Below are positions 20,422-28,964 of a stretch of DNA of 64,000 nucleotides, piece by piece. Origin of the DNA: Thalassospira profundimaris WP0211 (lineage in GTDB: Bacteria > Pseudomonadota > Alphaproteobacteria > Rhodospirillales > Thalassospiraceae); contig NZ_AMRN01000002.1 in assembly GCF_000300275.1 (NCBI RefSeq), forward strand, positions 496,000-559,999, read 5' to 3'. The position numbers and the translations under genes were made by a program. The notes under the pieces were generated by a model. It was not told the origin of the DNA, made no database searches, and saw only the letters and a program-made list of their open reading frames with translations. The first letter of the stretch is position 1. The number at the start of each line of letters is the position of its first letter.

Positions 20422-21325
20422 CGTAAACTCCTTGCCTCACTTTATAAGTGATGGGGTGTCTACAATTCCAGGGGCTATTCAAGTCTCTCACGGCGGTATT
20501 TCGTGTGTATCGATAATCGATATTGAGCCGTTGAGATATCAGCGTGTGCTGCACGATTCTTTTGCAGACTTCGTCTTTGTCAGGAAAGTCGTGATTGATT
20601 TCGCCAGCGTCGCTGAACAAGACATGTCCAAAGTGAGACGAAATCACATTGTTGGTTAAAACGTAAAACATAATGTCTAGGTCAACTGCGTCGTCCCAAA
20701 TGACATCTTGCTCTTTAGGAGACCACTTCAGCATCGAATAGACATAGGTAAAAATTCTACCGAATGCCTTCAGTTTATAGAGATTTCTCGTACTAACTCC
20801 GAGGTTTTCTGCTAGCGCCTCAACGTCGTTGCCGAACCTCAACCTACTCTCAACGTATCTGATCTTCTTGCGAGTGTTCCAAGAGAGTTTTCCAAATTCA
20901 TCAATGTGAAGTTTTGCAATTATCTCGTCTGCAGTCGGTCTGGAATCTGCAATACAAGCATGCAAACTTGAGATCGACTCCCGCGTTTGCTCGTCAATCT
21001 TTGGGATTTCACTCTCGTTACCTGCGCCACCAATAAGATAGGGTTTGCAGAGTAGCTTGCATGCAGCGACCCTTCTATTACCCTCAACTACAATGTATTT
21101 TTCATCTTCAATTGGTATACAGATAATGCTTTCATGAGGGTATAGGTTCTTATAAGCGGCAATGTTTCGCGCTAAACCGATAACATTCTCATGCTGGACC
21201 AAATAAGCGAGTGCGGCGACATCCGAACTTTGATTATGTGGTCCTAGCCTCGGATTTTCCGAATCAAGCATGATATCTTTAAGCGGGATTGATTTCTTTT
21301 CCCACTGCATTTCAGAAAATGCCAC
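20396..21325 (-). pseudogene. 5' part of ParB/Srx-domain gene disrupted by IS3
   Basis: 309 codons are open here, but only the first 281 are native; the last 28 are read from the insertion sequence. Residues about 10-125 are a ParB N-terminal domain, with IPLKDIMLDSENPRLG and the nucleotide-binding loop VVEGNRRVAACKLL. A helix-turn-helix follows (ALAENLGVSTRNLYKLKAFG, about 173-192). Joining codon 281 across one AGT copy gives TAC and continues in frame to the stop at 18604, a 496-residue protein. Orphan ParB-fold proteins can be CTPases or nucleases and often occur in mobile or defence islands; the role here is unknown. Low GC suggests acquisition by transfer. Confidence 0.8.
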
Positions 21326-21402
21326 TTGACCCTCTCTGGCTTATCAATTGTGCTTCAATTATTACACTCTTTAAATATGCAACATGTCAACTATAGGTAG
21401 TT

Positions 21403-21434
21403 CAAAGCCCGGCTGCCAAAGCAGCCGGGCTTTG
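21403..21434 (-). terminator. terminator-like hairpin downstream of yjhX-like gene
   Basis: A 14-bp perfect stem, CAAAGCCCGGCTGC with its complement, around a CAAA loop. It begins four bases after the stop of the minus-strand gene at 21438. The T-run is poor. Confidence 0.6.
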
Positions 21435-21437
21435 CTG

Positions 21438-21695
21438 TTAGCGTTGACATAGTTCTGCGCGAACTGCGAGCAATCCTTCACGGGTAATGCGGTAAGGTCC
21501 GCCGCCTTGTGATCGGATCAGTCGGCGTTTGCGCAGCTTCTTGAAGACTTCAAGCGTACAGGCGGTCAGAAACCAGCCGTCGCGGGTGATGCAATCTGCT
21601 TCAAGAACATGGTTTTTGTCGTCCTTGATCACTTTGATCAGGCCGCCTTGTGCGAGTGCATGCAGCACGCGCTGTTCATTCTTTGAAATATTCAT
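21438..21695 (-). CDS. YjhX/TopAI family (UPF0386) protein
   Basis: 85 residues, the same length as E. coli YjhX. It has the family pattern: [18 protein letters not shown] at the N-terminus, then [20 protein letters not shown] and [17 protein letters not shown]. In E. coli YjhX (TopAI) inhibits topoisomerase I and is countered by the acetyltransferase-like YjhQ. Here a GNAT gene lies upstream on the same strand, 233 bases away, but it is not clearly YjhQ. Many alphaproteobacteria carry lone YjhX homologues, so toxicity is not implied. The gap to the GNAT gene (21696-21928) holds no convincing gene. Confidence 0.8.
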   Translation of the reverse strand: MNISKNEQRVLHALAQGGLIKVIKDDKNHVLEADCITRDGWFLTACTLEVFKKLRKRRLIRSQGGGPYRITREGLLAVRAELCQR

Positions 21696-21928
21696 CGGTC
21701 AGAGTCCGAAAACCAGTTGGGAAAACGGTTTTCGATCGGGACGGGCACAACAGTACCGGTCACGCGCACCCGATTTAAGGTCGGGCAGGCGGTCCGATCT
21801 GCTGATCAGCGGTCTGGAAGCAGGAAAGACGCTAGGCTGTCAAACCGCGATCAGCGGCTGTGCCGGGACTCTGACATAAAATCTCCGATTAAGGTTCGGA
21901 CGAAAAATTGTCCGATTGCGCGCATTTG

Positions 21929-22405
21929 TCAAGCCGCACGCTGCATTTCAATCATCGGCACTTTCTGGTCATTGATCGGGCCTGTGACCATAAAGCCGAA
22001 CTTGCGGTAAAACGCCTTGGCGCGTTCATTGGCCGCCGGAACGGTCAGGCGCACATTGCTGCGCACACCGCGTTCGGCCAGGGCATCAAGGGCGGCAATC
22101 ATCAATGCCTTGCCCGCACCAGTGCCTTGGGCTGCGGGATCGACAACGATCCAGCGGATTTCAGGGGCATCATGGATGGCAATGACATAGCCCAGAAGAT
22201 TATCGTCGCGGGCTGCGACATAGACCGAGTGATTGTCAGACAGCACACTGGCGGAAAAGGCATCAACCGCCATTTCAATCCCACTGCGGGCATGGATGCT
22301 GGTTGTCTCATCAAGGTCTTCGACCAGACAGCCGAGCTCTATCGTGCGTTCGGAAATCGCACGTATTTCAGGCAGATCGTCTGCGGTGCCTTTGCGTATT
22401 TGCAT
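21929..22405 (-). CDS. GNAT family N-acetyltransferase
   Basis: 158 residues. The GNAT core is visible: beta strands with YVAARDDNLLGYVIAIHD, then the acetyl-CoA pyrophosphate loop VDPAAQGTGAGKALMIAAL (Q/R-x-x-G-x-G/A type), and the closing VPAANERAKAFYRKFGFM. It transfers acetyl from acetyl-CoA to an amine; the acceptor is unknown. Possible partner of the YjhX-like gene downstream by analogy with YjhQ-YjhX, though the spacing is larger than in a typical toxin-antitoxin operon. Confidence 0.85.
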   Translation of the reverse strand: MQIRKGTADDLPEIRAISERTIELGCLVEDLDETTSIHARSGIEMAVDAFSASVLSDNHSVYVAARDDNLLGYVIAIHDAPEIRWIVVDPAAQGTGAGKALMIAALDALAERGVRSNVRLTVPAANERAKAFYRKFGFMVTGPINDQKVPMIEMQRAA

Positions 22406-22562
22406 GTCGTGCGCTCTAAGTCATTGTTCTTTCGGGTCAGACCCTTTGAGATCAGTTTCACTCAAAAACAATACCGGGAGGTTAATGACACACTGCCCTC
22501 AAGGGTGGGGATGACAGTTCGGATGTGCACAGACAGTGGTTGGGCCAAGCGCTGCTGCGTGA

Positions 22563-23519
22563 TTATTTGCGGCGGCTTTTTTTGTCGCGATACATCTCGA
22601 GATCGGCAATCGCCATCATGTCCTCAAGGCTTTTATCAAGCGGCTCGAAGAAGACCGACGCACCAGAACTGATTTGCGGTGTTTCGCGGATCGGGGATTT
22701 CGCGGTCGGCACAGTAAGTTTGACGTGATCAAGGGCGTTGCGCACCCGGGTCACAATCGTCGTCAAATCGCCGCGATTGCGCACATAGCCCAGAACGGCG
22801 AATTCATCCCCACCGATGCGCCCGCAAATATCAACCTCGCGGATGCTGTCCGTGATGGCCTTGCCAACGGCACGAAGGGCGGCATCCCCGGCGGCATGGC
22901 CGTAATCATCGTTCCAGTGTTTCATGTCATCAAGATCGATAAAGATGATCCCGATATTGTGGTGATAGCGCTTGGCGATGCGGATTTTCTGATGGGCGAG
23001 CATCTCAAACCCGGCGCGGTTGTTCATGCCGGTCAGCGGATCGGTCATCGAAAGATTGCGCATGATTTCGTATTGCTCATAAAGGCGCAAATCGGCTTCG
23101 ATCAGGTCGCGAAAGACCTCCATCAATTCCTGCAACGGGTTTTCATACTGCGTGGCCTTGGTGTCAAACACGCAAAGTGTCCCGAAAACCAGGCCGTTTG
23201 GCCACAAAAGCGGCACCCCGAAATAGGAAATATAGCCTTCTTCGACGACTTCGGGGTTGTCGGCCCATTCGGGCTTGTTGCTGGCGTCGGGTTCGTAAAA
23301 GGCTGACTTTGTGGCAACCACCCGCCGACAATACAAATTGGCGTCAAGCGATTGCGGTTTTCCCGAAACTTCGGGAAACGGATTTTCCGGGTTCTTGCTT
23401 GTCAGGGCGGCGCGAAAACCGATCTTGTCATTGTATTCGACAACATATCCGGCCGTGGCACCAAGAAGCTGCGTCATCAGATCGACGACACGCTGCCACT
23501 TATCAAGCGACGCCTTCAT
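22563..23519 (-). CDS. GAF-GGDEF diguanylate cyclase
   Basis: 318 residues from the ATG at 23519, which has AGGA seven bases upstream. The frame is open to 23618 with further ATGs at 23564 and 23618, so the start is uncertain. An N-terminal GAF-like sensor (about 1-150) with a YFGVPLLWPNGLVFGTLCVFD stretch is followed by a GGDEF domain with the intact active site GRIGGDEFAVLG. An RxxD inhibitory site (REVD) lies five residues before GGDEF. It should make cyclic di-GMP and be product-inhibited. It has no membrane segment, so it senses a cytosolic cue. No partner EAL gene is nearby. Confidence 0.88.
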   Translation of the reverse strand: MKASLDKWQRVVDLMTQLLGATAGYVVEYNDKIGFRAALTSKNPENPFPEVSGKPQSLDANLYCRRVVATKSAFYEPDASNKPEWADNPEVVEEGYISYFGVPLLWPNGLVFGTLCVFDTKATQYENPLQELMEVFRDLIEADLRLYEQYEIMRNLSMTDPLTGMNNRAGFEMLAHQKIRIAKRYHHNIGIIFIDLDDMKHWNDDYGHAAGDAALRAVGKAITDSIREVDICGRIGGDEFAVLGYVRNRGDLTTIVTRVRNALDHVKLTVPTAKSPIRETPQISSGASVFFEPLDKSLEDMMAIADLEMYRDKKSRRK

Positions 23520-23846
23520 CACCTCGTCCTGAGTGATCCAGTCGAATTTCCTAAGCAAGACCATCGCAAGTGCCTTTGTCCGAGACCGATCAGTCACCCT
23601 GATCGCCGAGATATACATAATAGCATAGTACTATTAGGAATATCGGAAACGTCTTAACAAAATGCTTTCGCTTCAACATCTTGACGATGGTGTTTCAGTC
23701 TCACGTATAGTTCTGCAAAATTGATGGTCTTCGCTGGGTTTGGGTGTGTCTGTCGTGTTTTCGCCCCTTTTTCTTGCGATTGAAACCGCGAGGTTCCAAA
23801 CTTGCCCGTAAAGCACGTTTAATTCAGAAAAACAGGAGACGCCCAG

Positions 23847-24554
23847 ATGGCAGACGTGATCGATTATACGGTCCATGGCGAAGAGATGCAGCTGGTTGAA
23901 ATCGAACTCGATCCGGGCGAAGGCGTCCGGGCGGAAGCCGGCGCCATGATGTATATGAGCGATGGCATCGCCATGCAGACCGGTACCGGTGGCGGGCTGT
24001 TTTCTGGCTTCAAGCGCATGCTGACGGGCGAGGGGTTCTTTATCACAAGCTTTGTCCATGAAGGATCGGGCAAGGGGCATGTTGCCTTTGCCGCCCCCTA
24101 TCCGGGCAAGGTGGTGCCGCTTGATCTGGGTGAACATGGTGGCGAGATCATCTGTCAGAAGGACGCTTTTCTTTGTGCTGCCTCGGGCATTGATATTGAT
24201 ATCGCCTTTTCCAAAAAGCTCGGCGCAGGTCTTTTTGGCGGCGAGGGCTTTATCCTTCAACGTCTGAGCGGCGATGGCCTGGCCTTCATGCATGCAGGCG
24301 GCACGATTATTCGCAAGGACCTTAAGCCGGGTCAGACGCTTCGGGTGGATACCGGTGCATTGGTCGCGATGACGCCATCGGTTGATTATTCGATCAAGTT
24401 TGTTGGCGGGTTTACCAACGCGCTGTTCGGCGGCGAAGGCCTGTTCGTCACGACCCTGGAAGGGCCGGGGACGGTCTGGCTGCAAAGTCTGCCATTCGCG
24501 CGTCTGGCAGACCGGATTGCCGCCGCCCTGCCGCAGGATCGCAACAAGGGCTAG
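23847..24554 (+). CDS. AIM24 / TIGR00266 family protein
   Basis: 235 residues with the beta-rich, glycine-heavy AIM24 pattern: VEIELDPGEGVRAEAGAMMYM, GGGLFSGFKRMLTGEGFF and LFGGEGLFVTTLEGPGTVWLQS. The family is widespread, soluble and of unclear function; the eukaryotic relative AIM24 acts in mitochondrial membrane organisation. An AGGAGA ribosome site precedes the ATG. It appears to be a single-gene unit followed by a short hairpin at 24555. Confidence 0.88.
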   Translation: MADVIDYTVHGEEMQLVEIELDPGEGVRAEAGAMMYMSDGIAMQTGTGGGLFSGFKRMLTGEGFFITSFVHEGSGKGHVAFAAPYPGKVVPLDLGEHGGEIICQKDAFLCAASGIDIDIAFSKKLGAGLFGGEGFILQRLSGDGLAFMHAGGTIIRKDLKPGQTLRVDTGALVAMTPSVDYSIKFVGGFTNALFGGEGLFVTTLEGPGTVWLQSLPFARLADRIAAALPQDRNKG

Positions 24555-24585
24555 GGCATCGGGCCCTGCGTAGTCCGATGCCGTT
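24555..24585 (+). terminator. weak terminator-like hairpin after AIM24 gene
   Basis: GGCATCGG (24555-24562) pairs with CCGATGCC (24575-24582), then GTTTC. It starts at the base after the stop codon. The short T-run makes it a weak candidate. Confidence 0.4.
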
Positions 24586-24603
24586 TCATGCTGTCAAAAA
24601 CGG

Positions 24604-24645
24604 GTGGAGATATCGCCAGAACTTGGGCTTGCGCGATATCTCCAC
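24604..24645. repeat. 13-bp inverted repeat upstream of D-LDH gene
   Basis: GTGGAGATATCGC and its exact complement GCGATATCTCCAC are separated by 16 bases. The arms are long and perfect and lie about 185 bases before the dehydrogenase start. It could be a second terminator for the AIM24 gene, an operator or an mRNA structure. Confidence 0.5.
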
Positions 24646-24830
24646 ATCCTTTTCAGATCCCGACTACGAGAATTTTTTGCAAGGTTTGGGCAAAAGGTAA
24701 TACCAATTTCGGGCATCTCGGCGTAGGGTGTTTGCCAAATTTCTGTCCGGTGCTGTCTTCCCCACAGATTTGAGGCGCACCGGGAAGCGACAGCCGCCAT
24801 CAGGACCACACAGGCCGAAAGAGTAAAATC

Positions 24831-26234
24831 ATGTCAGTTCGTCAGTATGAACGTATCGAAACCCCGGAAAGTCTGATCAATGCATTGCGCGAGATGCTTG
24901 GTGATCGGCTTTCAACGGCTGCATCCGTGCTTGAACAGCATGGCAAGGACGAAAGCTGGCATGAAGCATCGCCACCCGATGCGGTGGTCTTTGCCCACTC
25001 GACCGAGGAAGTGGCCGAGGTGGTCAAGCTCTGTGCTGCCCACGAAGTACCGATTGTGCCGTTTGGTACCGGATCGTCGCTTGAAGGGCATGTTGCGGCG
25101 CTTCGCGGTGGTATCTGCATTGATGTTTCACAGATGAACAACATCCTTGAGGTCAATAACGAGGATCTTGATTGCCGCGTTCAGGCCGGTGTGACCCGTG
25201 AACAGCTGAATGATCATCTGCGCGATACCGGTTTGTTCTTCCCGATTGATCCGGGTGCCAATGCCTCTATTGGGGGCATGACCGCGACCCGTGCCTCGGG
25301 CACCAATGCGGTGCGATATGGCACCATGCGTGAAAACGTCCTTAGCCTGACCGTCGTGACGCCGGATGGTAAAATCATCAAAACGGCCAACCGCGCGCGC
25401 AAATCATCGGCGGGTTATGACCTGACTCGTCTGTTTGTCGGTTCCGAAGGGACGCTGGGTGTCATTACCGAAATCGGCCTGAAGCTTTATGGCATCCCCG
25501 AAGCAATGTCGGCTGCCGTCTGTGCCTTCCCGACGGTGGAAGATGCGGTCAACACCGTCATCCTGACCATTCAGGCGGGTATTCCGGTTGCGCGTATCGA
25601 GTTTCTTGATCCGTTGCAGGTGCGTGCGGTGAATAACTATTCCAAGCTCGACCACAAGGAAGCCCCGACCCTGTTCTTTGAATTCCATGGCACTGAGGCC
25701 GGGGTGAAGGAACAGGCCGAATTTGTGCAATCGGTCGCCGAGGAATTCGGGGCCGAGGAATTCCAGTGGGCCACCCGTCAGGAAGACCGCAACAAGCTTT
25801 GGGCCGCGCGCCACAAGGCCTATTACGCGTCGCTTCAGCTTGAACCGGGCAAGGCCGGCATGCCGACTGATGTTTGCGTGCCGATTTCCAAATTGGCCGA
25901 GGCGATTTCTGAAACCCGTGCTGATTGTGATGCCAGCCCGCTGACCTGCACGATCATCGGTCATGTCGGCGATGGCAACTTCCACACCCTGATCCTGCTG
26001 GATCCCGAAGATCCGGCTCAGATGGAAGAAGCCAACCGTCTGCACAAACGCATGGTCGAACGGGCGCTTAAACTTGGCGGCACCTGCACCGGCGAACATG
26101 GCATTGGTTATGGCAAGCTTGATTTCATGGTGACCGAGCATGGCGAAGACACCATTGCCGTCATGCGGGCGATCAAAAACGCCCTTGATCCCAAAGGTCT
26201 GATGAATCCGGGCAAGCTGATCCCCGGTCTTTGA
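24831..26234 (+). CDS. FAD-linked D-lactate dehydrogenase-like oxidase (LDHD/GlcD family)
   Basis: 467 residues. The N-terminal FAD-binding domain (about 50-190) has PIVPFGTGSSLEGHVAALRG and IDPGANASIGGMTATRASGT. The C-terminal FAD-oxidase domain ends with GHVGDGNFHTL and GEHGIGYGK, the motifs carrying catalytic and metal-binding His/Glu residues. The style is closest to mitochondrial-type D-lactate dehydrogenase (LDHD), which oxidises D-2-hydroxyacids and passes electrons to cytochrome c or a flavoprotein. Glycolate oxidase subunit GlcD is a relative, but no glcE or glcF is adjacent. No signal peptide; single-gene unit. Confidence 0.88.
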   Translation: MSVRQYERIETPESLINALREMLGDRLSTAASVLEQHGKDESWHEASPPDAVVFAHSTEEVAEVVKLCAAHEVPIVPFGTGSSLEGHVAALRGGICIDVSQMNNILEVNNEDLDCRVQAGVTREQLNDHLRDTGLFFPIDPGANASIGGMTATRASGTNAVRYGTMRENVLSLTVVTPDGKIIKTANRARKSSAGYDLTRLFVGSEGTLGVITEIGLKLYGIPEAMSAAVCAFPTVEDAVNTVILTIQAGIPVARIEFLDPLQVRAVNNYSKLDHKEAPTLFFEFHGTEAGVKEQAEFVQSVAEEFGAEEFQWATRQEDRNKLWAARHKAYYASLQLEPGKAGMPTDVCVPISKLAEAISETRADCDASPLTCTIIGHVGDGNFHTLILLDPEDPAQMEEANRLHKRMVERALKLGGTCTGEHGIGYGKLDFMVTEHGEDTIAVMRAIKNALDPKGLMNPGKLIPGL

Positions 26235-26264
26235 TATCATCAGACCAATAGGGATATCTCATTG

Positions 26265-26296
26265 AAAACGGGGCCATTTGGCCCCGTTTTTGTTTT
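26265..26296. terminator. bidirectional terminator between D-LDH and lpxR-like genes
   Basis: An 11-bp stem AAAACGGGGCC/GGCCCCGTTTT with an ATTT loop, followed by TGTTTT on the plus strand. It has A/T tracts on both sides and serves both converging genes. Confidence 0.9.
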
Positions 26297-26300
26297 CGGA

Positions 26301-27389
26301 TCAGAACCGGAAGGAAAGCGAAAGCGACCCGAACTGGTCCGCGCCGCTTTGGGCGGTGAATTCCGGGGTGCGATAAACATGGGTGTAGGTCAGACGCGCC
26401 TGGCCGATGATCACGGCGAAACCGATCTGCAAATCACCAACCCATGGTTCCTTATCGACCGAAGCACTGTCGGCAAAGGTATTGCCATCAAGGGTGATGT
26501 CACGCGCGACATAGCGCCCGGCAAAACCGGCAAAGACATAACCGCTTAGCGGGAAGCCATCGGTGTCGGGGACAAAGAAATCCGATCCCGGAAGGCTTGG
26601 GCGGATGCGCGGCGGGCCATAATCCGCCGGCAGGTCAAAGCCCATCCGGAACATCGTGCCCAGTTCCGCATTGGTAAAGGCGTTACCCAGCGTCACGGCC
26701 CCGTGCGGGGTGGCGTCAAATTCAACACCCAACAGATCGGCTTCGAACCAGCCACGATATTTCCGTTCATAGGTCAGGCCAATTATCGGTTCGTTCTTGA
26801 TCTGATTGTCCCAGCCTTCGGGGTGGGGGCTATCGATCAACTTGTGGACAAAGGATTGCGTTTCATCGGCAAGGGAAGCCGGACCAACCACGCCAAGGGT
26901 CAGTTCCAGCGTATCAATGCGCGAATAATTACTATCCGATCCGTTTTTCTGCAGACCGGTATCCGACAAAAGCCCGGCCGTACCATACAGCATCCCGGCC
27001 CATGGGCGGTCATTGGGCTGATTTTCCGCAACCGTGATGTCATCGGGCGTGTACATGGTCTGGCCCAAAGAATAGCTGGTGCGAATGCGTCCCTCGGATG
27101 CGAAGAACGGGACTTTTTTGGCAACGTTCAGAAAGCTCGCCGGGGCGTCGTCTTCGGGCGATATAAAGGCAAGCCGCACACCGTTGGTGTAATGCTGATC
27201 ACTGTTTGTCGGCGTGAACAGATCGTTTTCAACCGAAAGCGACACACCCCATTTATCATCCGGGGTCCGGGTCGATTGCGGGCCATCGGCCGTATTGGTT
27301 TGCGCAAAAGCCCCTTGGGTACCCGCAAGCAGCGCGAACAGGGATGCGGAAACGGCGATAACGTGGCGGAGCGCACGGGCTTGATGCAT
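26301..27389 (-). CDS. LpxR-family outer-membrane lipid A deacylase (DUF2219)
   Basis: 362 residues from the ATG at 27389. A Sec signal ends near residue 30 (GAFAQ). The mature start has the LpxR signature SVENDLFTPTNSDQHYTNG, where Asn-Asp are catalytic in Salmonella LpxR. A DPW-type motif (NDRPWAGMLYG) and a late His follow. The chain is rich in alternating strands and ends in SLSFRF, the terminal Phe typical of outer-membrane barrels. LpxR removes the 3'-acyloxyacyl group of lipid A. Whether this protein does so depends on the host's lipid A. It has no operon partners. Confidence 0.85.
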   Translation of the reverse strand: MHQARALRHVIAVSASLFALLAGTQGAFAQTNTADGPQSTRTPDDKWGVSLSVENDLFTPTNSDQHYTNGVRLAFISPEDDAPASFLNVAKKVPFFASEGRIRTSYSLGQTMYTPDDITVAENQPNDRPWAGMLYGTAGLLSDTGLQKNGSDSNYSRIDTLELTLGVVGPASLADETQSFVHKLIDSPHPEGWDNQIKNEPIIGLTYERKYRGWFEADLLGVEFDATPHGAVTLGNAFTNAELGTMFRMGFDLPADYGPPRIRPSLPGSDFFVPDTDGFPLSGYVFAGFAGRYVARDITLDGNTFADSASVDKEPWVGDLQIGFAVIIGQARLTYTHVYRTPEFTAQSGADQFGSLSLSFRF

Positions 27390-27601
27390 GATCAAAAATA
27401 ACTCGTAAATGCAGATGGTTGCCAGATGCTGATCTGTTGCCGACTGATCTTGGACAATTTATGGCAACGACGCCAGTGAAGTTTGCGGATGCGTGATCGA
27501 TATCTCGCTGCCTTATACGCAGGTCAATCGCCACAAAGCTTAAACTGCTGGTCGCGATATTTGTTCCCATGCATGTATCGGTGCTACGCAAATAATTTGC
27601 G

Positions 27602-27637
27602 CAACAAAAAACGCCGCCCTTTGAACGGGCGGCGTTT
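27602..27637 (-). terminator. terminator after DUF2189 gene
   Basis: An 11-bp stem (27609-27619 with 27627-27637), GC-rich inside an AAA/TTT frame. On the minus strand it is followed by TTTTTTGTTG. It closes the gene ending at 27662. Confidence 0.9.
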
Positions 27638-27661
27638 AAAGATCAGTTAGCAGAGAGATGC

Positions 27662-28498
27662 TTACGGAACCTGACGGCGCAGGCGGGCGACATCAGCCTG
27701 ACTTTCATCGATGATCCCGCGATAGGCATGCCAGCTTGAAAAGCCCAGAAGCGGCATCGTGATGGCAAGCCCGAACAGGAAGACGACCATCCCGCACGCA
27801 GACAGGATGGCAATCACGGCCCCCCAGCCAATCAGAACCTTCCAGTTTTTGCGAAACGCCGAAACGCTGATGATAACGGCGGTAATCACATCGACATCGC
27901 GATCAACCAGAAGCGGGATCGATACCACCGATACCGCAAAGGCAATCACCGCCAAAACCCCACCCAATAAACCGCCGGTAATCAGGAAGGTAATCGCATC
28001 GCGCGAGAAGAAGGTTTGCCAGACCAGCACATCAAGCGACGGCATGGTGCCGTTGTAAAACAGCGCAAAAAGCAACATCGCAATGCGCGTCCACGCCAAA
28101 AAGAACAACATCAGCAAAACACCGATGGCGCCGATCTGGCCGGGATTGCGGCGAAACCCATTCAGGCTGTGCCAAAGGGTAACGTTTTCGCCCATCTCAA
28201 GGCGGCGACTGGTTTCATAAAGTCCAACCGCAAGCACAGGTGCCAACAGCATAAAGCCCGCCGCAAGCGGCAAGGTCAGATAAGGTTCGCCAGAACGGAA
28301 AATGCTGAGCACGATCAGCCAACCGGCAATGGTGCAAAACGCCCCATAGGTCAGGCCGATGGCCGGGGTTCGTTTGAAATCACGCCAGCCCGCTTGCAGC
28401 CAGGCGCCTGATTGGTCGGTGGTGATGGTGCGTACAACGATTCCGCGTTGACCGGCGTCGACCGCTTTATCCGGCGTTTCGATTATTGTATCGGTCAT
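27662..28498 (-). CDS. DUF2189 integral membrane protein
   Basis: 278 residues from the ATG at 28498, chosen because GGGAGG precedes it by 7 nt; ten further codons are open upstream. After a hydrophilic N-terminus, six or so membrane helices run from about 50 to 260. Family hallmarks are WLQAGWRDFKRTPAIGLTYG near the start, LLVDRDVDVITAVIISVSA in the middle and FLFGLAITMPLLGFSSWHAY at the end. DUF2189 proteins resemble cytochrome c oxidase-associated membrane proteins in annotation, but their role is not established. Confidence 0.85.
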   Translation of the reverse strand: MTDTIIETPDKAVDAGQRGIVVRTITTDQSGAWLQAGWRDFKRTPAIGLTYGAFCTIAGWLIVLSIFRSGEPYLTLPLAAGFMLLAPVLAVGLYETSRRLEMGENVTLWHSLNGFRRNPGQIGAIGVLLMLFFLAWTRIAMLLFALFYNGTMPSLDVLVWQTFFSRDAITFLITGGLLGGVLAVIAFAVSVVSIPLLVDRDVDVITAVIISVSAFRKNWKVLIGWGAVIAILSACGMVVFLFGLAITMPLLGFSSWHAYRGIIDESQADVARLRRQVP

Positions 28499-28964
28499 TT
28501 TAATCCTCCCTGTCGCGATTGCGTACAACGATCATCCGGGTGGAATGAAAGTCAGGATTGAATTCTTTTTCTGTTTTATAAAATGTATCATTTCGGAGGC
28601 CGATTTCCACCATCCAATTGATTTTAAACTACGTATTTCGCCGTTTGGTAAATTCGTAAATGGCGTTAAAGGTTTTCTTTCCGGGTATTCCGGTTCTATT
28701 TTTAATGTTTCAAAACAGTGCAATATCTGCCGGATGCTTGATCAAAGCCCTGCTTTGACACACATGAAGATGGTGCCGATGGAACTCATCGCACGATCCC
28801 GGCGTTACGGATGGATCAAGCTTGCCTGAAATTAGCTATAATCTTTGGCCATTTTCTGTTGCGAGAGTCATCACGAGCCTTATGCTTTCGAACAAGAAAT
28901 CAAACCTTTGTGGGTCGCGGCCTTTTTGGGCGGGGCGACCATGCGATCTAGCGGAGCCTGACTG
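28499..28964. other. 466-base gap between divergent genes
   Basis: The region is noticeably AT-rich from about 28540 to 28700. It must hold divergent promoters for the DUF2189 and AsmA genes. A 94-codon plus-strand frame (28545-28829) has no ribosome site and an atypical composition, so I do not call it a gene. Confidence 0.5.

Larger units (their letters stand above)
19254..20481 (-). mobile_element. complete IS3-family insertion sequence
   Basis: 1228 bp with perfect 28-bp terminal inverted repeats (19254-19281 and 20454-20481) that begin TGAATAGCCCCTGG and end with the complementary CA. It is flanked by a 3-bp direct target duplication AGT (19251-19253 and 20482-20484). Two overlapping frames encode an OrfA and an OrfB transposase with an A-AAA-AAG slippery site between them. 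TG...CA ends, a short duplication and this coding plan are diagnostic of IS3. Both frames are intact, so the copy is potentially active. It sits in the same orientation as the gene it interrupts. Confidence 0.95.

Noticed and set aside
21717..22010. 97-codon plus-strand frame over the YjhX-GNAT gap
   Set aside because: It runs into the GNAT gene antisense and shows Arg/Ser-rich shadow composition.
28545..28829. 94-codon plus-strand frame between the DUF2189 and AsmA genes
   Set aside because: No ribosome site, AT-rich, composition unlike a protein, and it lies in a divergent promoter region.
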